Below, one piece after another: positions 6,915 to 14,258 of a stretch of DNA of 19,741 nt. The position numbers and the translations under genes were made by a program. Within the stretch, counting starts at the first letter, position 1. Each line of letters begins with the position of its first letter. The stretch is from W0P33-017 sp963640395 (lineage in GTDB: Bacteria > Bacillota > Clostridia > Lachnospirales > Lachnospiraceae). Location: NCBI GenBank assembly GCA_963640395.1, contig CAVHZH010000037.1:1-19741 (forward strand), read 5' to 3'. A model generated the notes under the pieces. That model saw only the letters and a program-made list of their open reading frames with translations. It made no database searches and was not told the origin of the DNA.

Positions 6915-7912
6915 ATACAGCGTGCCCTTCCCTTCACCCTGGAAGAAAGATCCTCTACGTCCTGTTCTTCTTCATATTCAATATCCTTCAGACTCACGAA
7001 CCCATCCTCTGTGACGGAATCCGGATCTCCGAATTCCACCACCTCCTCATCTGAGTCCTCGTCATCCGATTCTTCTTTTTCTGATTCTTTGTTCTCCGCC
7101 ACCGGAACCGGTTTTACCTGCGGCTGTTCTTCTGCTTCCTGCTCTTTCTCTTCTTCCTGTGGTTGTTCTTCAAACTCCGGAACCATGCGTCTTTTGAGTG
7201 TCTCTACGACCTCAGCCGCCGCCTTGCCACCCGGCTTCTGCTCATCCACCTGCACATCCTGCCCCTGCGCAAGATGCAGACCGGTGTCGTCAAGCTCCGT
7301 CTGAAAATCCTCCCCCATGCTCTGTGAGTCGAAGATCAGTCTGGTCTGCCAGAATCTCAGAACCGGATTCAGATCATTTTTATGCTTGATATACTCGCCC
7401 TGTCCAAGCTCAAGGCGCAGCCCCGGCATCGGTTCAATCACAAGCGGCTCCTTTAAATAGGCACTGATCTCCGTCTCACCGGCATCCGGCGCGCCCTCGG
7501 AAATAATATTCATTGTTGCCAGTTCTGCCGCTGCATGCTCCTGATGAAAATTTGAAACCGAAAGCTCTACGCTGCCGCCCAGCGCAGTATACACGACACC
7601 CTCCGAACGCACATCCTGTCCCGTCTCATAGGCAGATACCTGCGCAGCCATCGTACCGGGTGTAACGTCCAGACCATCCTGAAGCGTCAGCTGTTCCGGT
7701 TCGAGTGTAAACTGTGTCGTGGCATTCCCCGGCTCAAGACGCGGATATGCCAGCTTCGCACGACCCTTATAAACATCCAGCAAACGGGTCTCCAAAGGCT
7801 CTGCTTCCCCGGCATTGATGTTCTCCGGCAGGTTCATCATAGCGAATTTCTCATCGACAGTGATATCTCCCTGGATGTTACTTTTTTTCTCCTGTGTCAG
7901 TGCGCCCTGCAT
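6911..7912 (-). CDS. Beta-rich protein with long acidic linker, unknown function (5' part of a split gene)
   Basis: This is a 333-aa ORF. ATG at 7912 is preceded by AGGGGGA, 6-7 nt away. Residues 1-245 are rich in beta-strand patterns (TTQFTLEPEQLTLQDGLDVT, GGSVELSVSNFHQE, LVIEPMPGLRLELGQGEYIK, FWQTRLIFDSQSM) with no cysteines and no signal peptide. Residues about 246-322 form a very acidic, low-complexity linker (EEEKEQEAEEQPQ, ESDDEDSDEEVVEF). The last ten residues (SSRVKGRARCM) switch abruptly to basic sequence and look out of frame. Adding one T in the CTTTCTTCC stretch would continue as DLSFQGEGKGTLYVTFDNS. With the second repair below it, the whole reads as one 682-aa protein (7912-5866). 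It is the first gene of the block, 43 nt after the relQ-type gene without a terminator. Function is unknown. Confidence 0.75.
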   Translation of the reverse strand: MQGALTQEKKSNIQGDITVDEKFAMMNLPENINAGEAEPLETRLLDVYKGRAKLAYPRLEPGNATTQFTLEPEQLTLQDGLDVTPGTMAAQVSAYETGQDVRSEGVVYTALGGSVELSVSNFHQEHAAAELATMNIISEGAPDAGETEISAYLKEPLVIEPMPGLRLELGQGEYIKHKNDLNPVLRFWQTRLIFDSQSMGEDFQTELDDTGLHLAQGQDVQVDEQKPGGKAAAEVVETLKRRMVPEFEEQPQEEEKEQEAEEQPQVKPVPVAENKESEKEESDDEDSDEEVVEFGDPDSVTEDGFVSLKDIEYEEEQDVEDLSSRVKGRARCM

Positions 7913-7954
7913 GGCATATCCCCCTGATATTGATGCATCCCTGCGGTGCGTTTT

Positions 7955-8602
7955 TTAATCAATTCCCTGCTGTACCTTTGCTTCTGAAATCGCCTGATTG
8001 AGCTGCAGCATCTTGGCATCCAGCATTGATACGATCTCGGAGCACTCCTTTAAGTCACGGCTGATATATTCCGGTGCATTTCCCTCGAATTTATAATAGA
8101 TCTTATGCTCCAGACTCGCCCAGAAGTCCATCGCGATCGTGCGGATCTGGATCTCCACCTTTGTGTCAACGACGCGGTCCGACAAAAAGATCGGCACGGA
8201 CACGAGCATATGATAGCTCTTGTAGCCGCTCGCCTTTGGATGTCTGATATAGTCCTTGACCGATATCACGGTCAGATCATTCTGCTTGCCGATCATCTCC
8301 GCCATCCGGTAAATGTCCGATGTAAACGAACACACGATGCGGATACCGGCAATGTCGTTGAGATGGCTCACCATATTTTCTAATGTCGTCTCCAGTCCAT
8401 TCCGCTTGAGCTTTTTGCAGATGCTCTCCGGCGATTTGATGCGGGATTTGATATATTCGATCGGATTGTACTTGTGAATATGTACAAACTCATCATTCAG
8501 GATCTCCAGCTTTGTGCCAACCTCCTTGAGTGCTGAATTGTATAAAAAAATCAGCGTCTCCCAGCTCTCGGCATTATCCTGAAATATTTCTACTGCCTGC
8601 AT
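7955..8602 (-). CDS. relQ: Small alarmone synthetase, RelQ/YjbM-type (p)ppGpp synthetase
   Basis: The 215-aa protein matches the size of stand-alone RelA/SpoT synthetase-domain proteins (SAS1/RelQ/YjbM). It has no hydrolase, TGS or ACT domain. These enzymes transfer pyrophosphate from ATP to GTP or GDP and, in the RelQ group, work as tetramers. Visible motifs are RIKSPESICKKLKR (54-67), NDIAGIR with the Mg-binding Asp (82-88), KDYIRHPKASGYKSYH (116-131), VEIQIRTIAMDFWASLEHK (149-167) and the C-terminal helices ECSEIVSMLDAKMLQLNQAI involved in oligomerisation. ATG at 8602 has the ribosome binding site GAGGAGGA 6 nt before it. The stop of the 70-aa gene is 2 nt upstream, so they are coupled. 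The accessory block follows 43 nt later. RelQ is preferred over RelP (YwaC) by overall look; this distinction is less sure than the family. Confidence 0.93.
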   Translation of the reverse strand: MQAVEIFQDNAESWETLIFLYNSALKEVGTKLEILNDEFVHIHKYNPIEYIKSRIKSPESICKKLKRNGLETTLENMVSHLNDIAGIRIVCSFTSDIYRMAEMIGKQNDLTVISVKDYIRHPKASGYKSYHMLVSVPIFLSDRVVDTKVEIQIRTIAMDFWASLEHKIYYKFEGNAPEYISRDLKECSEIVSMLDAKMLQLNQAISEAKVQQGID

Positions 8603-8604
8603 GT

Positions 8605-8817
8605 TCAGTCCTCCTCAATTACATGGATCTCCAAATAGTCAAAATCAATCTCCTCTATAAAACAATCCCTTGTAAAACGTGCTCTGGCATACCGTTTAAA
8701 ATCCGCGATCGTCGCGTCCAGCCAGATCGGTTTACTCAGGTCAAACGCATGGCACACCTCTTCCACCCCACGGAAGATCTTGTGTGTCCGCGTATCATCC
8801 GACATATCCTCATACAT
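8605..8817 (-). CDS. Small conserved-looking protein (70 aa) of unknown function
   Basis: The 70-aa protein runs from MYEDMSDDTRTHKIFRGVEE to DFDYLEIHVIEED. It is acidic at both ends and basic in the middle (FKRYARARFTRD), with no membrane segment. I placed the start at ATG 8817 because AAGGGGA lies about 5 nt upstream. An alternative ATG-ATG at 8850, one nt after the methyltransferase stop, would add 11 residues (MMKNNHLQGDY) but has no good ribosome binding site. The ORF is sandwiched between a TrmH-type methyltransferase and the RelQ-type synthetase, separated from the latter by 2 nt, so it is probably translated with them. It fits in a tight operon with a strong ribosome binding site, which supports a real gene. 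Function is not known. Confidence 0.75.
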   Translation of the reverse strand: MYEDMSDDTRTHKIFRGVEEVCHAFDLSKPIWLDATIADFKRYARARFTRDCFIEEIDFDYLEIHVIEED

Positions 8818-8851
8818 ATAATCCCCTTGCAGGTGATTATTTTTCATCATT

Positions 8852-9661
8852 TTAAACCAAATGCGCACGTGCTGCTTCCTCCTGTCTGCACTGTCTGTGA
8901 GCCTCGTACATGAGTATCCCCGCCGCCATCGCAGCATTCAGGCTCTCCAGCTTTCCCTCCATCGGAATTTTCAGATACGTGTCTGCCAGATCTGCGGTCT
9001 CTTTTTTCAGTCCGTTTCCCTCGTTTCCGATCAAAAATGCACAGTTCCCGGTCAGATCCAGCTCGTCATAATATTTCTCGCCGCGCAGATGCGCCGCATA
9101 GGTACGGATTCCCTCGGCGTGCAGCTTTTCCAGCATGGCACCCAGATCATCCGTCACGAGATACGGCACACGGTAAATACTGCCCATCGTCGCGCGCACC
9201 GTCTTTGGCGCAAACAAATCCACCGTTCCCTTTGTCATAATGATACCGCTGATCCCCGCACCCTCCCCGGTACGGAACATCGTGCCGAGATTGCCGGGAT
9301 CCTGAATATCCTCCAGCACAAGCAGCCGCACAGCCTCTCCGCGCAGCAGTTCCTGAAAGGTATATTCCGGCATACGGACGACCGCCAGTATGCCCTGCGG
9401 CGTATTCGTATCGCTGATATGAGAAAATACCCCGTCACTCACCACTTCATAATCTATGCCAAGACGCACGCAGAGTGCCTGACCCGCAGGCTCATTTGCA
9501 AAATGCTCCGACACATAGACACGCTCGAGCAGCTCACGCGGCGTCTCAGCGACCATTTTGGGTCCTTCAACAATAAAGGCACGCAGTTCCCTACGCGCCT
9601 TTACTTTTTTATTCAACTGTATAATTGTCTTTACCTGCTGATTCGATGTACTTGTGATCAT
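8852..9661 (-). CDS. TrmH/SpoU-family RNA 2'-O-methyltransferase
   Basis: The 269-aa protein belongs to the SPOUT class of AdoMet-dependent RNA 2'-O-ribose methyltransferases. An N-terminal substrate-binding domain (about 1-100, with RAFIVEGPKMVAE at 28-40) precedes the trefoil-knot domain. The three family motifs are present: motif 1 DIQDPGNLGTMFRT (118-131), motif 2 IGNEGNGL (211-218) and motif 3 IPMEGKLESLNAAMA (232-246). Length and layout match RlmB/TsnR/YsgA-like proteins that act on rRNA, but the exact target nucleotide cannot be told from sequence. ATG at 9661 follows AGGA 5-6 nt upstream. It starts 14 nt after pfkA and ends next to the 70-aa gene, forming a tight operon. Confidence 0.93.
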   Translation of the reverse strand: MITSTSNQQVKTIIQLNKKVKARRELRAFIVEGPKMVAETPRELLERVYVSEHFANEPAGQALCVRLGIDYEVVSDGVFSHISDTNTPQGILAVVRMPEYTFQELLRGEAVRLLVLEDIQDPGNLGTMFRTGEGAGISGIIMTKGTVDLFAPKTVRATMGSIYRVPYLVTDDLGAMLEKLHAEGIRTYAAHLRGEKYYDELDLTGNCAFLIGNEGNGLKKETADLADTYLKIPMEGKLESLNAAMAAGILMYEAHRQCRQEEAARAHLV

Positions 9662-9675
9662 AGCTTTCCTGATAA

Positions 9676-10650
9676 TTATTTTGCCAATACGGTACAGATC
9701 TCAAACTCATAATCGTTGACCGTTTTCTCCATTGCCAGCGCTTCGTCAATGTCAAAGTCAACCATCTGATTCTTCTTTAAGGCTACAACACGGTTGCTCT
9801 TACCAACACACAGACAGTCTACTGCATATGCGCCCATCAGAGATGCCATCATACGGTCTCTGGCTGTCGGACTGCCGCCCCTTTGCATATGTCCGAGGAT
9901 CGTAGCACGTGTCTCTACGCCTGTGGCTGCCTCTATCCGGCGCGCCATTGAGGTAGAATGCCCGATGCCCTCTGCGTTGATGATAATATGATGCTTCTTT
10001 CCGACCTTGCGGTTCTCGATAATATTGTTGACCAGTCTCTGCTCGTCATAATCGTATTTCTCCGGAAGCAGTACATCCTCGGCTCCGTTCGCGATACCGC
10101 ACCACAGTGCGATATATCCGGCTCCGCGTCCCATGACCTCGATGATCGAGCAGCGCTCGTGTGAGGTAGAGGTATCACGCACCTTGTCGATCGCCTCCAT
10201 CGCGGTATTGACCGCGGTATCGAATCCGATCGTATAATCGGTGCAGGAAATATCCAAATCGATCGTGCCGGGTACGCCGATCGTGTTGATCCCGTTGGCT
10301 GCCAGCTTCTGTGCACCGCGGAAGGAACCATCTCCTCCGATGACGATCACGCCGTCAATGCCATGCTTTCGGCAGATCTCAGCACCCTTCGCCTGACCCT
10401 CCGGAGTCGTGAACTCCATACATCGTGCAGTCTGAAGGATCGTTCCGCCCCGCTGGATGATGTCAGATACGCTGCGCTTGTTCATGTCCACAATCTCTTC
10501 CTGCAAAAGACCTGCGTATCCTCTCTGGATTCCCTTTACCTGCTTGCCTGCTGCCAGTGCGCGGCGAACCACTGCACGGATGGCTGCATTCATTCCGGGA
10601 GCATCCCCTCCACTCGTCAATACGCCGATGGTCTGAATCTCGTTTCCCAT
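9676..10650 (-). CDS. pfkA: 6-phosphofructokinase, ATP-type
   Basis: The 324-aa product has the length of bacterial PfkA, the committed glycolytic step (fructose 6-phosphate + ATP to fructose 1,6-bisphosphate). Motifs: nucleotide-binding LTSGGDAPGMNAAIR (11-25), GGDGS (105-109), where Gly at the fourth position favours ATP over pyrophosphate, catalytic TIDLD (129-133) keeping both Asp residues, MGRGAGY (173-179), and AEGIGHS, GVETRATILGHMQRGGSPTA for sugar-phosphate binding. The usual Asn of TIDND is Leu here. ATG at 10650 has AGGAGG about 12 nt upstream. A 97-bp gap from dnaE with an inverted repeat separates it from the upstream gene, so a local promoter is possible although I found no convincing -35/-10 pair. 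Confidence 0.96.
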   Translation of the reverse strand: MGNEIQTIGVLTSGGDAPGMNAAIRAVVRRALAAGKQVKGIQRGYAGLLQEEIVDMNKRSVSDIIQRGGTILQTARCMEFTTPEGQAKGAEICRKHGIDGVIVIGGDGSFRGAQKLAANGINTIGVPGTIDLDISCTDYTIGFDTAVNTAMEAIDKVRDTSTSHERCSIIEVMGRGAGYIALWCGIANGAEDVLLPEKYDYDEQRLVNNIIENRKVGKKHHIIINAEGIGHSTSMARRIEAATGVETRATILGHMQRGGSPTARDRMMASLMGAYAVDCLCVGKSNRVVALKKNQMVDFDIDEALAMEKTVNDYEFEICTVLAK

Positions 10651-10695
10651 AATATTTGAAAACCTCCTGTATGAAATCTAGTCTCTTTTCAACAT

Positions 10696-10738
10696 CACTA
10701 TTCGTAACTGTTCAGTACCCTCACAGTTACCACTATTC
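10696..10738. repeat. 27-bp inverted-repeat unit flanked by 8-bp direct repeats
   Basis: The arms GTAACTGT (10704-10711) and ACAGTTAC (10723-10730) are perfect inverted repeats around an 11-nt loop. The unit is bounded exactly on both sides by CACTATTC (10696-10703 and 10731-10738). This is the arrangement left when a tiny palindromic element inserts and duplicates its target. No T-run follows on either strand, so it is a poor terminator. It lies between dnaE and pfkA, where it could also work as an mRNA hairpin or an operator. Confidence 0.65.
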
Positions 10739-10746
10739 TATATATT

Positions 10747-13700
10747 CTAATCTCTTTTCCCTCCTATTTCAATAGGCTTTTCGACGACTTTTACATTTTT
10801 TTCGCCAAATAATTCGTAAAACCTTTGCAGGTCCAGTTGACTGACACATACATTCCAGTTGGCAGGCAGCCGTTTGACCGCCTTGATTCCGGAAATGTAG
10901 ATCACGACCGTATCCTTTCCCTCGCTGGAGTGAAGCAGGTCATACACCGCAGATTCTGCATTTGCATAATCTTCCTTTGTAGCAAACTGGATCCAGAGCT
11001 CCTTTTTTGCATCGTCAAACGAATAGATCTGTTCGCAGATCAGCTTGCCGTTTTTCTCCTCCTCCGCATTGACGCGGCCGGAAACGAACACCTTTGCGTC
11101 ATCCTCGAGAAGTGCGCGGTGCTTCTCATAATCTCTCGGAAAGACGATGACCTCCGTGGTTCCGTACAGATCCTCGATCGTGAGAAATGCCATTGTTTTG
11201 TTGTTTTTTGTGAATTTGACCGTCTTATCCGTGATCATGCCGCCGATCACCACATGTGTGCCGTCGGGCAGCTTTGCCGCGCCAGCCTCGTCATCATAGA
11301 TAAAATCCGTGGACACCGCCGTGATATTCTGCCGCCATTTTTTCTCGTACTCCTCGAGCGGATGACCGCTGATATAGACACCGAGCACTTCTTTTTCAAA
11401 TGCGAGCAGCTCACCCTTTGTAAACTCCGGCACATCCGGCATCCGGATCTCATACTCCTTTTTATTTTCCTCTGGAGCGAGGTCAAACAGGCTGATCTGA
11501 CCTGCGACCGAGCCCTTGCGCTCCTGTGCCTCCTGATCCATGATCATCGGATAGATCAGTGTTTTTTGCCTGCGGCTGCCATCGACGCAGTCAAACGCCC
11601 CCGACTTGATCAGGTTTTCCACCGCGCGCTTATTCACCTCACGGCTGCCGACTCTTGTGATAAAATCCTTGAGACTCTGGTAAGCGCCATGCCGCGTCCG
11701 CTCCTCGACGATCGCACGGATCACGGGCGCTCCGATGCTCTTGATCGCACTCATTCCGTAGCGGATCGCCCCGTCTGATACCGAAAAGCTGCCCTCTCCC
11801 TCATTGATATCCGGCGGCAGAATGGCGATCCCCATGCTGCGGCAGGTCTGTATGTACTCCGATACCTTTGACGTATTATCCTTGACAGATGTCATGAGCG
11901 CCGCCATGAATTCTACCGGATAATAATATTTCAGATATGCGGTCTGATAAGCCACGACCGCATAGGCGGCTGCATGCGACTTGTTAAATGCATATTTTGC
12001 AAAATCGATCATCTCATCATAGATCTTGTTCGCGGTCTGCTCTGAGATGCCGTTCGCGATACAGCCCCTGACACCCTGCTCCTCGTTGCCATAGACAAAG
12101 TTTCTACGCTCCTCCTCCATGACATGCGTCTTTTTCTTGGACATCGCACGGCGCACCAGATCGCTTCGTCCGAGCGTATAGCCCGCCAGATCACGCACGA
12201 TCTGCATGACCTGCTCCTGATAGACGATACAGCCGTAGGTCGGCGCTAAAATCGGTTCGAGCTGCGGACAGTCATAGCTGATCGCATCGGGATTGTTCTT
12301 GCCGCGGATATATGCGGGAATAAAATCCATGGGGCCGGGACGGTAGAGCGAGATACCCGCGATCACATCCTCTAAATTCTGCGGCTTTAGCTCCTTCATG
12401 AAGTTTTTCATGCCCGTACTTTCGAGCTGGAACACGCCCTCACATTTTCCGGTACCAAGCGACTCGTACACCGCATGGTCGTCATAATCGATCCGGTCAA
12501 TATCGATCTGTATGCCTCTCGACTTTTCGACCAGCTTACACGCATCACTGATGACCGTCAGTGTACGCAGCCCCAGAAAGTCCATTTTCAGCAGACCCAG
12601 CTCCTCGATCGTCGTCATCGTAAACTGCGTCGTGATGACTCCGTCTGCGCCTCTCGACAGCGGCACATATTCCTCCATCGGCAGCCTGCTGATCACGACA
12701 CCCGCCGCATGTACTGATGTATGGCGGGGCAGTCCCTCCAGCCTGCGCGACATGTCGATGAGCCGGTGTACCCGTTCATCATTCTCATAAGCCGTGCGCA
12801 GCTCTGCATTCATCGACAGTGCCTTATCGATCGTGATGCCAAGCTCCATCGGGATGCTCTTGGAAATCGAATCGACAAATGCATAAGGCAGATCCATGAC
12901 ACGCCCGACATCGCGGATCACACCGCGCGCCGCCAGCGTACCGAAGGTGACGATCTGCGTCACACAGTCCTTGCCGTATTTTTCTATGACATAGTCGATG
13001 ACCTCCTGCCGTCTTTCATAACAGAAATCGACGTCGATATCGGGCATGGACACTCGCTCCGGGTTCAAAAAGCGCTCAAAGATCAGATTGTACTTGATCG
13101 GATCGATGTTCGTGATGCCGGTCGTATACGCGACCAGCGATCCGGCTGCGCTGCCGCGCCCGGGTCCGACCGGGATCCCATGTGTGCGCGCATAGTTGAT
13201 ATAATCCCACACGATCAGGAAATAGTCCACGTAGCCCATGCGCTCGATGATGCCCAGCTCGTAGGCGAGCTTGTCCTGCAGTTGTTCCCAGCTTTCTGGA
13301 TAACGCTGCTTCAAGCCGTCATAGCAGAGCTTTTTTAAGTATTCCAGCGAGGTGTAACCGTCCGGCACATCGTAGCGCGGCAGCTTGGTATTGCCAAACT
13401 CGATCTCCACATGACAGCGGTCTGCGATCTTTTGTGTATTTTCGATTGCCTGCAGCGCATAGGGAAACAGCTCCCGCATCTCCGCCTCACTTTTGACGTA
13501 ATACTGTCCGCCGTCATAGCGCATCCGGTTCTCATCCGCGAGCTTCGCTGCCGTCTGGATACACAGCAGAATATCGTGCGCCTCCGCATCCGACGCATAT
13601 GTGTAATGGCAGTCATTTGTCGCGATCAGCTCAATCCCCGTATCCTGTGACAGGCGCAGCAGCCCGGCATTGACCTTCTGCTGCGCAGGGATGCCGTGAT

Positions 13701-14229
13701 CCTGCAGTTCCAGAAAAAAATTGCCCTTTCCAAAAATTCCCTCATAGCGCAGTGCCGCCTCTTTTGCACTTGCATAATCATCGCGGTTCAACGCGCGCGC
13801 GACTTCACCCGCCAGACATGCACTCGCGCAGATAATGCCCTCATGATACTGCTCCAGCACCTCCAGATCGACACGCGGCTTGTAGTAATAGCCCTCGGTA
13901 AAGCCCTTTGACACGATCTTGACCAGATTCGCATAACCGGTATTGTTCTCGGCGAGCAAGATCAGGTGGTAATAGCGGTCCTCGCCGCGCCCAACCTCCC
14001 TGTCAAAGCGCGAGCCCGGTGCGACATATACCTCACAGCCCAGAATGGGATTGATCCCTGCCGCCTGACATGCTTTATAAAAATCGATCACGCCGTACAT
14101 CACACCGTGGTCGGTGATCGCCGCCGCATTCATGCCGAGCTCCTTGACACGGGCTACATATTCTTTTATTTTATTCGAGCCATCCAGCAGGGAATACTCG
14201 GTATGTGTATGCAAATGTACAAACGCCAT
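10747..14229 (-). CDS. dnaE: DNA polymerase III subunit alpha, DnaE
   Basis: The 1160-aa product is a full-length DnaE replicative polymerase subunit. The N-terminal PHP domain begins with VHLHTHTEYSLLDG (4-17) and includes ITDHGVMYG (38-46) and CEVYVAPG (65-72). The C-family polymerase core has GPGRGSAAGSLVAY (355-368) and the catalytic aspartates in PDIDVDF (396-402), with the third near LLKMDFLGLRTL. It continues with the fingers, a helix-hairpin-helix region (GAFDCVDGSRRQ area) and a C-terminal OB fold (VVIGGMITDKTVKFTKNNKT, then FLTIEDLYGTTEVIVFPRDY). No exonuclease insertion, so it is not PolC. ATG at 14229 is preceded by tandem AAGGAG sites (nearest about 12 nt). The tandem GNAT gene ends 30 nt upstream, so they are probably co-transcribed. 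Confidence 0.97.
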   Translation of the reverse strand: MAFVHLHTHTEYSLLDGSNKIKEYVARVKELGMNAAAITDHGVMYGVIDFYKACQAAGINPILGCEVYVAPGSRFDREVGRGEDRYYHLILLAENNTGYANLVKIVSKGFTEGYYYKPRVDLEVLEQYHEGIICASACLAGEVARALNRDDYASAKEAALRYEGIFGKGNFFLELQDHGIPAQQKVNAGLLRLSQDTGIELIATNDCHYTYASDAEAHDILLCIQTAAKLADENRMRYDGGQYYVKSEAEMRELFPYALQAIENTQKIADRCHVEIEFGNTKLPRYDVPDGYTSLEYLKKLCYDGLKQRYPESWEQLQDKLAYELGIIERMGYVDYFLIVWDYINYARTHGIPVGPGRGSAAGSLVAYTTGITNIDPIKYNLIFERFLNPERVSMPDIDVDFCYERRQEVIDYVIEKYGKDCVTQIVTFGTLAARGVIRDVGRVMDLPYAFVDSISKSIPMELGITIDKALSMNAELRTAYENDERVHRLIDMSRRLEGLPRHTSVHAAGVVISRLPMEEYVPLSRGADGVITTQFTMTTIEELGLLKMDFLGLRTLTVISDACKLVEKSRGIQIDIDRIDYDDHAVYESLGTGKCEGVFQLESTGMKNFMKELKPQNLEDVIAGISLYRPGPMDFIPAYIRGKNNPDAISYDCPQLEPILAPTYGCIVYQEQVMQIVRDLAGYTLGRSDLVRRAMSKKKTHVMEEERRNFVYGNEEQGVRGCIANGISEQTANKIYDEMIDFAKYAFNKSHAAAYAVVAYQTAYLKYYYPVEFMAALMTSVKDNTSKVSEYIQTCRSMGIAILPPDINEGEGSFSVSDGAIRYGMSAIKSIGAPVIRAIVEERTRHGAYQSLKDFITRVGSREVNKRAVENLIKSGAFDCVDGSRRQKTLIYPMIMDQEAQERKGSVAGQISLFDLAPEENKKEYEIRMPDVPEFTKGELLAFEKEVLGVYISGHPLEEYEKKWRQNITAVSTDFIYDDEAGAAKLPDGTHVVIGGMITDKTVKFTKNNKTMAFLTIEDLYGTTEVIVFPRDYEKHRALLEDDAKVFVSGRVNAEEEKNGKLICEQIYSFDDAKKELWIQFATKEDYANAESAVYDLLHSSEGKDTVVIYISGIKAVKRLPANWNVCVSQLDLQRFYELFGEKNVKVVEKPIEIGGKRD

Positions 14230-14258
14230 CGTTTTATCCTACTCCTTATTACTCCTTT

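Noticed and set aside
10825..11778. 317-aa + strand ORF inside dnaE
   Set aside because: It is antisense to the DnaE C-terminal region, without start signals or a recognisable fold.
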